DNA of 64,000 bases. It comes from a bacterium. Its GTDB lineage: Bacteria > Desulfobacterota_D > UBA1144. The stretch's first letter is position 1. Every line of letters starts with the position of its first letter. The notes under the pieces are model-generated. The model saw only the letters and a program-made list of their open reading frames with translations. It ran no database searches and was not told where the DNA came from. The position numbers were made by a program, and so were the translations under genes. This document shows positions 8,633 to 18,645 of the stretch, one piece after another. Location: NCBI GenBank assembly GCA_018654605.1, contig JABILG010000018.1:88702-152701 (forward strand). Reading direction: 5' to 3'.

Positions 8633-11104
8633 TTAAAAATCTATCTTTTGGCTAATTTTATCATAGGTAAAAATTTCGACAATATCTCCTTGCTTGATAT
8701 CATCATCATTCTCAAAACCTATTCCACATTCAAAACCATTGGCTACTTCCTTTACATCATCCTTGAATCTTTTAAGAGAATTAAGTTCAGATTCAAGTAT
8801 TACTTCCCCCTCTCTTTTGATTCTAATGTTCGACCCTCTAATAGCTTTACCGTCGACTATCATACATCCTGCGACTCTTCCTTGTTTTGTAAGGTTAAAT
8901 ATTTCTTTTATTTCAGCATGACCCAGCACTCTTTCTTCTAAAATTGGATCTAGTAGACCTTCTAATAATTCTTTAATCCTATCTAGAATTTCATAAATTA
9001 TCTTAAAACTTTCACATCTCACAGAGGATTTATCTAAAAGTGATTTCACTTTTGCTTCCATATCAGTGGCGAAACTTAAAATAATTGACCCCGTTGACTC
9101 AGCAAGTACAAAATCAGATTCATTAATATTCCCAACAGCACTATGGACTAATTTTGCTTTACACTTTGATGATTCAAAGTTATACAGAGCCGAAACTAGT
9201 GCATCTAGAGATCCTTGAGTGTCGGCTTTAATAATAAGAGGCAGCTCTTTTATAGTGCCTAGTAGAAGATCCGAATTAATAAAATCCAAATCAACCGTAT
9301 GCTTACTATAAGTTGCTTCTTCTTGGATTGTATCCTGTCTATTCTTTATAACTTCTTTGGCAATCTTTTCGTTCTTTACAATGTGATACTGGAGTCCTGC
9401 CTCAGGTACTGTATTTAAACCTAAGATTTCTATTGGCATAGAAGGGCCTGATACTTTTAACTGCTTCCCTTTATCATTGATTAATGCCCTAACCTTTCCT
9501 GAACTTGTCCCACAAAGTATAATATCACCACGTTGAATTTTTCCTTCTTTAGGTATTATTGTGGCGACTACACCACGACCTTTATCCAAGAAAGATTCTA
9601 AAACATACCCTGAGGATAATATTTCAGAATTAGCTTTTAACTCCATTACTTCGGCTTGTAAACTTATAAGCTCTAAAAGCTCATCAATCCCTTCACCGTT
9701 AAGAGCAGAAACACCAACAAAAGTAGTATCTCCTCCCCAGTCTTCGGGGGAAAGTCCATGCTCTGATAATTTGGTCTTAACTACATCAATATTAGAATCA
9801 GGTGTATCAATTTTGTTTATTGCAACAATTATAGGAACATTTGCGGATTTAGCATGGTTAATTGCTTCAACCGTTTGAGGCATTACCCCATCATCTGCAG
9901 CGACTACCAATATTACTATATCGGTAAGACTTGCACCACGAGACCTCATTGATGAAAAAGCTGAATGTCCCGGAGTATCTATAAAAACTAGATCCCTCCC
10001 ATTAAAATCAACACTATACGCACCGATTGACTGGGTTATCCCGCCGTACTCTTTATCCGCAACTTTGGACTTCCTAATATAGTCAAGTAATGATGTCTTA
10101 CCATGGTCAACATGTCCCATCACAGTAACGATTGGAGGCCTAGCTTTAATATCAGAATCTTTTCTAATAACCCCCTCATTTAAAACAGATTTTTCATTAT
10201 AGGAGTCTACCTCTACATCATAATTAAATTCTGAAGCAATTATTGTTGCTTCATCTGAGTCAATCTCATCTTTAAAAGTTACAGTAAGACCTAAGACAGA
10301 TGCTTTCTTGATTACCTCATTTATCTTAACCTTAAGCTTACTTGCAAGAAGGGTAACTAGAATCTTTTCTTGAATCTTTATCTTGTTTACCTTCTTCTTA
10401 GAATTTTCCTGATCCTTTTCCGAACCATCTTCAGATAGTTCAGTTGACTGGGAATCCTTTAAATTTCTACTTTTCTTAGGAAAATTATTTGAAACTAGAA
10501 ATTCTTTTCTAGTTCCTGGAAGCTTAGCTTTTACAGCACTTTTGAGTGCATCCATTGCATCATCATCCATTATTACTTCATTAGAGACTTTTATTTTTGA
10601 TTTCTTTTTTGGCTTCAACTTATCAGAATCTTTTTTCTTGTTTGCATTAAAACTCGGTACAGAACTTGGCGACTGATTCTCTTTCTTCTCTAATTGCTGC
10701 AGGGTTTCGCTTTTGTTGTCCTCAATCTTAGCAGCTGGTTGTTCTGGCTTGCTAGGAAGAGTATCCTTCAATTCAGCTTCTTTGTTTTCTTCTACTAAAT
10801 TAACAGAATCAACCTTTTCATTTTCAATTTCTACAATTTTAGGCTCTTCTTCTTTAACGACAGCTTTCTTCCTTCTTATGGTTACCTTGGCTCCACTTCG
10901 TTTAACAGTATCTCTTTCAGATGTCTTAGTAACTATTTTTGATTTTGAGAAAGAGCTTCTAATCCTTTCAACGTCTTGATCATCAAGACTGCTAGACGAG
11001 CTCCTGGCAATAATGGAAAGATCTTTGCACTTAGATAATATATCTTTAATTTCAACAGAAACTTCTAGTGCTAACTCTTTTACTTTCATTTTAGTTCTTT
11101 TCAT
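8633..11104 (-). CDS. infB: Translation initiation factor IF-2
   Basis: GTPase that brings initiator tRNA to the 30S subunit and promotes subunit joining. The 823 residues comprise an N-terminal IF2_N helical domain ([20 protein letters not shown]), a long charged Lys/Glu linker (about 80-240), a second IF2_N-like segment (about 250-300), then the G domain with [12 protein letters not shown] (about 331), DTPGHSAF and NKID, and the C-terminal domains II-IV. Starts at ATG (a second in-frame ATG lies five codons on) 3 bases after nusA. Full length, no defects. Confidence 0.98.
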   Translation of the reverse strand: MKRTKMKVKELALEVSVEIKDILSKCKDLSIIARSSSSSLDDQDVERIRSSFSKSKIVTKTSERDTVKRSGAKVTIRRKKAVVKEEEPKIVEIENEKVDSVNLVEENKEAELKDTLPSKPEQPAAKIEDNKSETLQQLEKKENQSPSSVPSFNANKKKDSDKLKPKKKSKIKVSNEVIMDDDAMDALKSAVKAKLPGTRKEFLVSNNFPKKSRNLKDSQSTELSEDGSEKDQENSKKKVNKIKIQEKILVTLLASKLKVKINEVIKKASVLGLTVTFKDEIDSDEATIIASEFNYDVEVDSYNEKSVLNEGVIRKDSDIKARPPIVTVMGHVDHGKTSLLDYIRKSKVADKEYGGITQSIGAYSVDFNGRDLVFIDTPGHSAFSSMRSRGASLTDIVILVVAADDGVMPQTVEAINHAKSANVPIIVAINKIDTPDSNIDVVKTKLSEHGLSPEDWGGDTTFVGVSALNGEGIDELLELISLQAEVMELKANSEILSSGYVLESFLDKGRGVVATIIPKEGKIQRGDIILCGTSSGKVRALINDKGKQLKVSGPSMPIEILGLNTVPEAGLQYHIVKNEKIAKEVIKNRQDTIQEEATYSKHTVDLDFINSDLLLGTIKELPLIIKADTQGSLDALVSALYNFESSKCKAKLVHSAVGNINESDFVLAESTGSIILSFATDMEAKVKSLLDKSSVRCESFKIIYEILDRIKELLEGLLDPILEERVLGHAEIKEIFNLTKQGRVAGCMIVDGKAIRGSNIRIKREGEVILESELNSLKRFKDDVKEVANGFECGIGFENDDDIKQGDIVEIFTYDKISQKIDF

Positions 11105-11107
11105 AAA

Positions 11108-12400
11108 TTACTCTTCTTCCTTCTCTTCAATTATATCTTCCACGGGAGCGTTTCTTATCTTCTCTTGCAAGGCTGTTCTTGCGGAGATCTGAATCTTCTC
11201 TACATCCTCTTTATCGGCGATTCCTGAAGATTTTTGTATTGCATCTACTTCACCAAAAGCAACATCTTCTAATGTATGAAAACCTCCAGCGAATAGAAGG
11301 TTAGCATTGACTTCGGAAACTTTAGGAAGAGTTAGTAAAAGTTTAACTACTCCTTGCTGTTCTTCTCTTAACTGTATATCAGTTTTAATAGTTATATCCC
11401 ATCCCAATAAATCAGATGCAAGCCTAACATTCTGGCCTTTTCTTCCAATTGTTAGAGAAAACTGGTCTTCGTCAACGATTACTTCCATTGCCTTTGAGAC
11501 ATCATCCATAATTACTTTATTAACCCTGGCCGGAGAGAGTGAATTACATGCATATCTTGCAACATCGACTGACCATGGAACTATGTCTATTTTTTCACCT
11601 TTCAATTCTTGAATTATATTTTGCACTCTAGACCCTCTCATTCCTACACAAGCACCAACAGGGTCAATGTCTTGATCCGAAGAAGAAACTGCAATTTTAG
11701 TTCTACCGCCCGGATCTCTTGAGATACCCATTATCTGAACAATTCCTTCCCCAATCTCAGGCACTTCTGCCTTAAAAAGTGACTCAACAAAATCCTTATG
11801 AGCCCTAGAAATAATAAGCTTGGTTCCCCTTTTGTCCTCTTCAATATTTAATAGAACCGCCCTTAGGCGATCCTTTGGTTGAAAATATTCTCTTGGAACC
11901 TGTTGTTCGTAAGGAATTATTGCCTCAGTCCTTCCTATGTCAACAATTATAGTACCTTTAGAAATTCTTCTAACTATCCCATTAACAAGTTCACCTTGGC
12001 GAGATTTAAATTCTTCGTATATAACTTTTGCTTCAGCCTCTTTTAATTTCTGAATAATCTTTTGTCTTGCATTTTGGATTGCAATCCTAGTGTAACTAGG
12101 ATCTAATTTTATACCTATTTCTTCTCCTAATTGAATTTCTGGGTCAAGTTTCCTTGCCTCTTCGATAGATATTTCCATATCTTCGTCAAACAAGTCATCT
12201 ACAACTTTCTTAAATTCAAAAAGCTCTATATCGTTATATTCATTAAATTGACATTCCAACTCTTTATATCTTGGATCAGTCTTAAGTAACTTGTGTGCAG
12301 CTGAAACAACGGACTCATTAACAGCCTCCAGAATTATTTCTTTTTCAATTCCCTTATCCTTAGAAACTGAGTCAATTACTCTTGCTAGTTCTTCATTCAT
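11108..12400 (-). CDS. nusA: Transcription termination/antitermination factor NusA
   Basis: RNA polymerase-bound factor for pausing, intrinsic termination and rRNA antitermination. N-terminal domain (residues 1-120), S1 domain (QGELVNGIVRRISKGTIIVDIG, about 134-155), two KH domains (DPVGACVGMRGSRVQNI about 247; SLTIGRKGQNVRLASDL about 318), and one helix-hairpin-helix-like region near 370-410 with an acidic Glu-rich tail. At 430 aa it lacks the duplicated AR repeats of E. coli NusA (495 aa). Ten bases after rimP. A terminator-like hairpin stands just in front of this operon. Confidence 0.97.
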   Translation of the reverse strand: MNEELARVIDSVSKDKGIEKEIILEAVNESVVSAAHKLLKTDPRYKELECQFNEYNDIELFEFKKVVDDLFDEDMEISIEEARKLDPEIQLGEEIGIKLDPSYTRIAIQNARQKIIQKLKEAEAKVIYEEFKSRQGELVNGIVRRISKGTIIVDIGRTEAIIPYEQQVPREYFQPKDRLRAVLLNIEEDKRGTKLIISRAHKDFVESLFKAEVPEIGEGIVQIMGISRDPGGRTKIAVSSSDQDIDPVGACVGMRGSRVQNIIQELKGEKIDIVPWSVDVARYACNSLSPARVNKVIMDDVSKAMEVIVDEDQFSLTIGRKGQNVRLASDLLGWDITIKTDIQLREEQQGVVKLLLTLPKVSEVNANLLFAGGFHTLEDVAFGEVDAIQKSSGIADKEDVEKIQISARTALQEKIRNAPVEDIIEEKEEE

Positions 12401-12409
12401 TTTAATCCT

Positions 12410-12868
12410 CTATAAATTTAAATTAGCCTTCAAAATATTCCCAAACTTAATATCAAATATCTTTCCACTATCGTTAATACTTATCTTATCTCCAATTACA
12501 TCCTCAACAGTGCCAACAAATACTTTCTTCGAACTAAGTACGTCAGGACTTAGAAGTTTAATCTTAACCTTTCTTCCCTTGAATCTTACATAGTCAGATA
12601 AAACTTTCAAAGGTCTTTTAGGCCCAGGTGAAGAAACTTCGAGCGTGTAGCTAGAATCTATCAAATCATCTAGACCACCAGCTTCGTTAATTAATTGATT
12701 AAAATTAACACAATCATCCAAAGTGATACCACCATCCTTGTCTATAAAAATGACAAATTTAGCAGAATTAGAAGTATTTGAATTTTCAATATCAACCAAA
12801 TCAAATTCACTAGTCGAACATATAGTTTTAATAAAAGAAGTAACTTTTTCTAAACTTGCTTTTTCCAA
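12410..12868 (-). CDS. rimP: Ribosome maturation factor RimP
   Basis: Assists 30S subunit maturation. Recognised by position before nusA and by the conserved core FVIFIDKDGGITLDDCVNF and YTLEVSSPGPKRPLKVLSDY, then the C-terminal SH3-like part. The track starts at a TTG at 12886 that lies in the U-run of the preceding hairpin; a TTG at 12868 has GAAGG seven bases upstream and gives 152 aa, the usual length, so I prefer that. First gene of the rimP-nusA-infB-nrnA-truB-rpsO-pnp-miaA operon. Confidence 0.93.
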   Translation of the reverse strand: MEKASLEKVTSFIKTICSTSEFDLVDIENSNTSNSAKFVIFIDKDGGITLDDCVNFNQLINEAGGLDDLIDSSYTLEVSSPGPKRPLKVLSDYVRFKGRKVKIKLLSPDVLSSKKVFVGTVEDVIGDKISINDSGKIFDIKFGNILKANLNL

Positions 12869-12879
12869 AAAAATACCTT

Positions 12880-12909
12880 CAAACAAAAGAAGCGGGACAA
12901 GCCCGCTTC
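12880..12909 (-). terminator. Intrinsic terminator or attenuator hairpin between uvrB and rimP
   Basis: On the minus strand the sequence GAAGCGGG-CTTGT-CCCGCTTC forms a perfect 8-bp GC-rich stem with a 5-base loop, immediately followed by TTTTGTTT. This is the form of a rho-independent terminator. It lies 54 bases after the uvrB stop and ends right at the rimP ribosome binding site. It may end uvrB transcription, or be a leader attenuator of the nusA operon, since a possible promoter (GATAAT near 12920) lies before the hairpin and no room for a promoter remains after it. Confidence 0.75.
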
Positions 12910-12962
12910 AAAAAACATTAATTATCCTAAGATAACAGAAAAAGGATAACATTTAAGATATA

Positions 12963-14963
12963 TTATGCAATCTCTCCAATATGTGCGAGTTCCATTTTTT
13001 TAAGTATTTTGATTTTATCTCTTAACAATCCAGCTTCTTCAAACTTTAATTCCGCAGATAATAACCTCATTTCTTTTCTAAGTTTTTCGATTTCTTGAGA
13101 TATCTGATGGGGAGGAATATTTAGGTCATCAGGCAAAATTTCTTGATTATAATCAATGTTATATATTGAGGAAATATTAGAATCTTTTTCCTTAATAATT
13201 GATTTGGGGCTAATATTGTTTCTCTTGTTATATTTAGATTGTAAAGTCCTTCTCCTATTGGACTCTTTCATTGCCGCTTCCATTGAACTGGTTATTTCAT
13301 CTGCATACATAATTACTTTTCCATGAATATTCCTAGCAGCTCTTCCGAAAGTCTGAATAAGAGAAGTTTGAGACCTAAGATAACCTTCTTTATCTGCATC
13401 TAATATTGCAACTAAGGAGACTTCAGGTAAGTCTAATCCCTCTCTAAGTAAATTTATTCCGACTAAAACATCAAATTTATCATTTCTAAGTTTTTTGAGA
13501 ATTTCCACCCTCTCTAATGTCTTTATATCAGAATGCATATATTCAATTCTTACACCCTTACCTTTGTAATATGAACTAATTTCTTCAGCCATTTTCTTTG
13601 TAAGAGTGGTTACTAGAATCTTTTCATTGTTTTTAATAGTCTTATTAATCTCCAAGAATAAATCATCAATTTGATTTTTTGCTGGTCTTACTTCTAAAAG
13701 TGGATCAATAAGCCCTGTGGGTCGAATAATTTGCTCAACAATATGTTCTTCACTTTTAATTTTTTCATATTCTGCAGGTGTTGCAGAAACATATATTATC
13801 TGGTTAATTTTTTTTTCAAATTCTTCTATGTTAAGTGGCCTGTTATCTAATGCAGAAGGCAACCTAAATCCATGATCTACCAACGTCTGCTTTCTACTCC
13901 TATCGCCTGCATACATTCCTCTTATCTGAGGAATAGTCTGATGACTTTCATCTACGACCAAAAGAAAGTCGTCGGGGAAGTAGTCCATAAGTGTAGATGG
14001 AGGCTCTCCCTTTAATCTTTGATCTAGGTGTCGTGAATAATTTTCAACACCTGGACAAAATCCCATTATTTCCATAAGCTCCAAATCGTTGGCTGTTCTT
14101 TCTTGAATTCTTTTCATTTCATCTAACTTGCCTTGACTCTTAAGAAAGCTAACTTGCTCTTTAAGTTCTTTTTCTATCGACCTAATGGCTTTTTCTGTAG
14201 TCATTTTCTCGACTACATAATGGCTACTTGGAAAAATAATTATACTATCTAGTTCCTCGATAATCTCACCATTAAGAGAGTCAATTTCATATAGCGCTGA
14301 AATTGATTTTTCCTTAAATCTTACTTTTACAGCTTTGTCTTCATAATTAGAAGGGATGATATCGACATTATTTCCGATAGCCCTGAAGCTTCCTCTAGTT
14401 AGTTCAAACCTCGAACGTGTGTACTGAACTTTAATCAACTGAGAAAGTAGATTTTCTCTATCTAAAGTATCTCCAGTCTTTAATTCAATCGCCATGTTAA
14501 AATAATCTTTTGGAGACCCTATTCCATAAATACATGAGACACTCGAAACTATAATAACGTCCCGTCTGTTAAAAAGTGCACTTGTAGCAGCATGTCTAAG
14601 TTGATCAATATGATCGTTAATTTGTGAATCTTTCGCAATATAAGTATTAGATGAAGGTATATATGCTTCGGGTTGATAATAATCATAGTAGCTAACAAAA
14701 TAATGAACGGCATTATCTGGAAAAATCTGCCTGAATTCTTCATATAGTTGAGCAGCTAACGTCTTATTGTGCGCCATAACAACTGTGGGTCTACTGATAT
14801 TCTCTATTACATTTGCAATCGTAAAAGTTTTTCCACTCCCTGTTACACCCAGCAAAGTTTGCTCTTTAACTCCATGTCGTATGTTTATGGTTAATTTCGA
14901 AATTGCTTCTGGCTGGTCGCCATTGGGCTTAAAAGATGTCTTAATTTTAAACTTTTTGTTCAC
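12963..14963 (-). CDS. uvrB: Excinuclease ABC subunit B
   Basis: Damage-verifying helicase-like subunit of nucleotide excision repair. Walker A GVTGSGKTFT (about 39), the beta-hairpin SYYDYYQPEAYIP (about 91-103), DESHQT Walker B, QTFGRAARN motif VI and a C-terminal UVR motif (IEKLRKEMRLLSAELKFEEAGLLRDKIK) are all present; 666 aa is full length. The start is a GTG. Divergent from the cobA-hemD gene with about 60 bases between. The hairpin at 12889-12909 follows it. Confidence 0.98.
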   Translation of the reverse strand: MNKKFKIKTSFKPNGDQPEAISKLTINIRHGVKEQTLLGVTGSGKTFTIANVIENISRPTVVMAHNKTLAAQLYEEFRQIFPDNAVHYFVSYYDYYQPEAYIPSSNTYIAKDSQINDHIDQLRHAATSALFNRRDVIIVSSVSCIYGIGSPKDYFNMAIELKTGDTLDRENLLSQLIKVQYTRSRFELTRGSFRAIGNNVDIIPSNYEDKAVKVRFKEKSISALYEIDSLNGEIIEELDSIIIFPSSHYVVEKMTTEKAIRSIEKELKEQVSFLKSQGKLDEMKRIQERTANDLELMEIMGFCPGVENYSRHLDQRLKGEPPSTLMDYFPDDFLLVVDESHQTIPQIRGMYAGDRSRKQTLVDHGFRLPSALDNRPLNIEEFEKKINQIIYVSATPAEYEKIKSEEHIVEQIIRPTGLIDPLLEVRPAKNQIDDLFLEINKTIKNNEKILVTTLTKKMAEEISSYYKGKGVRIEYMHSDIKTLERVEILKKLRNDKFDVLVGINLLREGLDLPEVSLVAILDADKEGYLRSQTSLIQTFGRAARNIHGKVIMYADEITSSMEAAMKESNRRRTLQSKYNKRNNISPKSIIKEKDSNISSIYNIDYNQEILPDDLNIPPHQISQEIEKLRKEMRLLSAELKFEEAGLLRDKIKILKKMELAHIGEIA

Positions 14964-15026
14964 CTTTTAATTGTAACTGATATAAATCAATTGACTTTTT
15001 AGTGGTTTTTGGTTTTCTTTCTATTA

Positions 15027-16541
15027 ATGAAAAGTTGTGTATATCTAGTTGGTGCTGGTCCTGGAGACCCGGGACTATTAACAGTAAAAGGGTTAGAATT
15101 AATTAAAGAAGCTGATGTTATTGTTTACGATTACTTAAGTAATCCCTACTTTCTTACACTAGCAAAAAAGAGTTGTAAACTTATAAACGCTGGAAAAAGA
15201 CTAGGATTTAAGGCATTAAGTCAAGAGCAAACAAACAAGAAGCTTATCCTGCTAGCGCAAAAAGGGTATAAGAAAATTGTCAGGTTGAAAGGTGGTGACC
15301 CATTCCTGTTTGGACGAGGTGGAGAAGAAGCAGAAGAACTTAAAAAGAATAAAGTTAATTTTGAAATTGTGCCGGGAGTTACATCCGCAATTGCAGTTCC
15401 AGCTTATGCAGGTATTCCGGTTACGCATAGAGATCTGACAAGTACCTTGGCAATTGTGACAGGTCACGAAGATCCTGGAAAAGGTAAGTCCTCAATTGAT
15501 TGGTCAGCACTGTCAAAAATGAAATCAATTATTTTTTTAATGGGGACAAAAAACCTTAAAAGAAACATAAATCGCTTAGTCCAAAATGGAATGTCTAAAA
15601 AAACACCTATTGCGGCAATAAACTGGGGTACATATTCTAATCAAAAAACTGTAGTAGGGAACTTTGAAAACATTCATGAAACAATAAGAATCAACAGTAT
15701 TAAGTCACCTTCGATAATCATAATTGGTGATGTCTGCAAGATGAGATCAAAACTAACGTGGTTTGAAAAAAAACCTTTATTTGGAAGAAATATTATTGTG
15801 ACAAGGGCAAGGAAGAACGCAAGTGTATTATCAAAGCAAATAATCGAACTGGGTGGTAACCCTATAGAAATACCAACGATAGAAATAAAGCCTAGACCTT
15901 CTAACCTTGCTAAACTGGGTCTAAAAGATATCAATAGCTACGAATGGCTTGTTTTTACAAGTGTCAACGGCGTTGAGATATTCTTTAATGAGTTTATTAA
16001 AATACATAAAGATATAAGAAAACTTGGGAATTTAAAGATTGCGGTTATCGGATCTGAAACTGGAAGGGCTTTGAAAAGGTTAAACTTAAAAGTTGACTTA
16101 ACTCCTACTGTATTTACAGCGGAAGGCTTGCTAGACTCCTTTGAAAAATTAAGAATCAATAACTCTAAAATACTTATTCCTAGAGCATCTATGGCAAGAG
16201 ATACTCTCGTCCAAGGACTGAAAAAAATTGGCAATAATGTTAAAGAAGTTAAAATCTACGATACTGTAATACCTACGAATCAAGATAAAAAAGATATTCA
16301 GGCTAAAATAAATGGAGTAAATATTGACTTTATCACTTTTACAAGCTCGTCAACTGTTGACAACTTCTTTAAATATACAACTCCAAAGAAAGTAAGGTTA
16401 AATAGTAAGACGAGGTTCGTAGCTATAGGTCCTATAACCGCTAAAAGACTTTCTAGGTATGGGATTAAAGCACATCTAGTGTGCAAGAAATTCACTATTG
16501 ATAATCTTTTAGCTGAAATTGTAAAATATAATAAAAAATGA
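15027..16541 (+). CDS. cobA-hemD: Fused uroporphyrinogen-III C-methyltransferase / uroporphyrinogen-III synthase
   Basis: Bifunctional enzyme: the N-terminal SUMT half (residues 1-245) methylates uroporphyrinogen III toward sirohaem/cobalamin, and the C-terminal HemD half (about 250-504) closes and inverts hydroxymethylbilane to uroporphyrinogen III. SUMT motifs VGAGPGDPGLLT and KGGDPFLFGRGGEEAEEL are exact; the HemD half shows VTRARKNASVLSKQI and FTSVNGVEIFF. I start at ATG 15027 (MKSCVYLVGAG) rather than the track's 15009. Such fusions are common in Clostridia and Deltaproteobacteria. Overlaps rsmE by 4 bases. The HemD half ties it to the cytochrome c genes downstream, which need haem. Confidence 0.93.
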   Translation: MKSCVYLVGAGPGDPGLLTVKGLELIKEADVIVYDYLSNPYFLTLAKKSCKLINAGKRLGFKALSQEQTNKKLILLAQKGYKKIVRLKGGDPFLFGRGGEEAEELKKNKVNFEIVPGVTSAIAVPAYAGIPVTHRDLTSTLAIVTGHEDPGKGKSSIDWSALSKMKSIIFLMGTKNLKRNINRLVQNGMSKKTPIAAINWGTYSNQKTVVGNFENIHETIRINSIKSPSIIIIGDVCKMRSKLTWFEKKPLFGRNIIVTRARKNASVLSKQIIELGGNPIEIPTIEIKPRPSNLAKLGLKDINSYEWLVFTSVNGVEIFFNEFIKIHKDIRKLGNLKIAVIGSETGRALKRLNLKVDLTPTVFTAEGLLDSFEKLRINNSKILIPRASMARDTLVQGLKKIGNNVKEVKIYDTVIPTNQDKKDIQAKINGVNIDFITFTSSSTVDNFFKYTTPKKVRLNSKTRFVAIGPITAKRLSRYGIKAHLVCKKFTIDNLLAEIVKYNKK

Positions 16542-17245
16542 ATAGATTCTTTATAGACAAGAAAATCAAGAAAGATGAAGAAATTAAAGTTGATGGGAAG
16601 AACTTTCATCACTGTATCGTAGTCCTAAAACATAGAGCTGATGACAATATTTTGATTTTCGATATAGAAGAAAATGAATTTTTTTGTAAGATTCTTGAGA
16701 TAAAAAAAACTTTTATGATTGTACAAGTCCAATATTTACGTCCAATGAAGAATAGAAACGAGCCAAACATTACAGTCTATCAATCTATACCCAAGGGTAA
16801 ATCCATAGAAGATATTATAGAAAAATCTGTAGAACTTGGAGTAAAAGAATTTATTCCTGTAATATCTGGAAGAACTATAAAAAGGTCAAATGAAGTAAAA
16901 CAAAGGTGGCTTGAGATTATTAAGACAGCAACAAAACAATGTGGAAGAACTGACATTATGAAGATATCGGAACCTGTTGCCTATCAAGACATATTTAGTT
17001 TGAATAATTCTGCTTTAAAGATTATTTTCTATGAAAACAGTGTTAACAGAATTACAAAAGAGTTTTTTAAACCAGCTGAAAATGTATCTATAATAATTGG
17101 GCCTGAGGGTGGCTTTACTAAAGAAGAAATTACTTTGGCAAATAATAATGGCTTTATAGACCTGTCTTTAGGAAGCACTATCCTTAGATCTAGCACTGCT
17201 CTTATCTTAAGCATAGGGATAACTAAACTAGTCTGCACTTCTTAA
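16538..17245 (+). CDS. rsmE: 16S rRNA m3U1498 methyltransferase
   Basis: SPOUT-class methyltransferase acting on U1498 of 16S rRNA in the 30S subunit. The knot motifs IIGPEGGFTKEEI and LGSTILRSSTALILSIG are diagnostic; N-terminal PUA-like domain begins MNRFFIDKKI. 235 aa is normal. ATGA overlap with the cobA-hemD stop indicates coupling. Convergent with the cytochrome c gene, with 43 bases of unremarkable sequence between. Confidence 0.95.
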   Translation: MNRFFIDKKIKKDEEIKVDGKNFHHCIVVLKHRADDNILIFDIEENEFFCKILEIKKTFMIVQVQYLRPMKNRNEPNITVYQSIPKGKSIEDIIEKSVELGVKEFIPVISGRTIKRSNEVKQRWLEIIKTATKQCGRTDIMKISEPVAYQDIFSLNNSALKIIFYENSVNRITKEFFKPAENVSIIIGPEGGFTKEEITLANNNGFIDLSLGSTILRSSTALILSIGITKLVCTS

Positions 17246-17288
17246 CTCCTTATTTAAAGCTAATGGCCTAGCAAGGCTTATCATTCGT

Positions 17289-18530
17289 CTAAGTTTCTTT
17301 AAATCTTTTAAATAAGAATATTCCTACTATAAAAAGGATAAATATGATTCCTATCATAGTCTTTGTGTTGAAGAAAAGATCATATTTTGTAAATGTCAAT
17401 TTAATCTCTTGTCCTTTCGTTATATTGCTAATGGAATAAGTACTATACTGATTGTCGACTAACTCTTTTATATCAGCTTCTTTTTTAATATACTCCAGTC
17501 CACTTATGGAAAAGGAAAGCTTATTTTCTGGAACAATTATAGTTAGGTTCGATATATCATTTAAAAAAACCTTTGAAATAGTAGTCGAGAACAAACTAAG
17601 TTTTTTTGCATAAGTTAATACAATTCTTCTGTCTCCAGGTGGCATAGGCAAAGTATCAATTACATTTACCATGGAAACTATAAAGGTTTCCTTGCTTCTG
17701 TGAGGAAAATCTAGGTTTTCTATTCCAGAGAACAAAGCGTATGAATTTATTTTTCTGACTTTATCAGTAAAATTATTTGATCCTATAAATATGTTTCTAG
17801 ATTGATTTTCAACATTAATAATCTCGGCAATGACTAGGGATTCAGAATCTTCATCATAACTTATTATTAAATGAGAAGAATTAACCTTTAAATTCTTAAT
17901 CTCTTGCGTTGAATCATAAACCGTTAAATCTACTGACTTATTATGTTCTCTAGGCAAGAAATAGAATTTATCTGTAGAATACTCTATCCCATCATAAAAG
18001 ATTTTTATTCTATATGCTATATTCCCAATTAAATTATCAAAGATAAAATTCCCATCATTTGTAATTTGTTTCTTAATATTCTTTACTTTGTCTGCCATTA
18101 CATATTCAAGCTGAACTTCTTGTGAATCTAGCAATTTGTTGTCACTAAAGTTCTTGATAGTTCCCGATATTCTTACTCTTGAATTCTTTCTTACTAAATC
18201 CTTAGTTCTTTTTAAGTAGTCTAAGAGCCTCTTTGCTTCAAAGCTATCTACATTCAAATAAGGCATAGGTGGATATCCATCATTAATTGGCATTTTAGAA
18301 TACTTCTTATAAATTGACTGAGGGTTCTTAATCCATTGAAGTATTTCTTCTTCAGAGTACTTGTCTAATGCATTATAAAGATCTGGTCCAACAAACTTTC
18401 CTCGCCCAACAACATGGCAAGTGATACATCTCTTTTCTATAAAAAGATTCTCAAGAGAAGTAAGATTCTCCTCTATGCTTATAGCAGAAGAAGGAACCAA
18501 AAATAGCAGAAGAAAAAAAACGAATCTCAT
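17289..18530 (-). CDS. Membrane-anchored class I cytochrome c with carboxypeptidase-regulatory-like domain
   Basis: Exported haem protein, 413 aa. A signal peptide (MRFVFFLLLFLVPSSAIS) is followed by a cytochrome c domain with CITCH (about 35-39) and methionine-rich segment YPPMPYLN as candidate axial ligand, to about residue 110. Residues about 120-215 resemble a carboxypeptidase-regulatory-like beta sandwich (RISGTIKNFSD...GNIAYRIKIFYDG), then a second beta-rich region, then one membrane segment (TMIGIIFILFIVGIFLF) and a basic tail. It ends the ccm operon, so its maturation gear is made alongside it. Redox partner unknown; a periplasmic electron carrier or sensor is possible. Confidence 0.75.
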   Translation of the reverse strand: MRFVFFLLLFLVPSSAISIEENLTSLENLFIEKRCITCHVVGRGKFVGPDLYNALDKYSEEEILQWIKNPQSIYKKYSKMPINDGYPPMPYLNVDSFEAKRLLDYLKRTKDLVRKNSRVRISGTIKNFSDNKLLDSQEVQLEYVMADKVKNIKKQITNDGNFIFDNLIGNIAYRIKIFYDGIEYSTDKFYFLPREHNKSVDLTVYDSTQEIKNLKVNSSHLIISYDEDSESLVIAEIINVENQSRNIFIGSNNFTDKVRKINSYALFSGIENLDFPHRSKETFIVSMVNVIDTLPMPPGDRRIVLTYAKKLSLFSTTISKVFLNDISNLTIIVPENKLSFSISGLEYIKKEADIKELVDNQYSTYSISNITKGQEIKLTFTKYDLFFNTKTMIGIIFILFIVGIFLFKRFKET

Positions 18531-18534
18531 AATC

Positions 18535-18645
18535 TCAATTATCCCAATCTACTTGTTTGACTTGTGATTTCGATTGAACGAATGGGTAAAAAAGATAGCT
18601 TAAGGATGTTAATGTTATTAATATAACTACTATTGTTTCTAGCAT
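18535..18645 (-). CDS. 36-aa single-span membrane peptide in the ccm operon
   Basis: Too short for the ORF track. A strong site TAGGAGGAAAG precedes an ATG whose A is the last base of the ccmF stop (TAATG). The peptide begins MLETIVVILITLTSLSYLFY, one membrane helix, then a short polar tail ending QVDWDN. It stops 5 bases before the cytochrome c gene starts. The good ribosome binding site, overlap and membrane profile argue it is real. It is not CcmD (that lies between ccmC and ccmE); possibly a CcmF- or cytochrome-associated subunit. Function unknown. Confidence 0.6.
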   Translation of the reverse strand: MLETIVVILITLTSLSYLFYPFVQSKSQVKQVDWDN

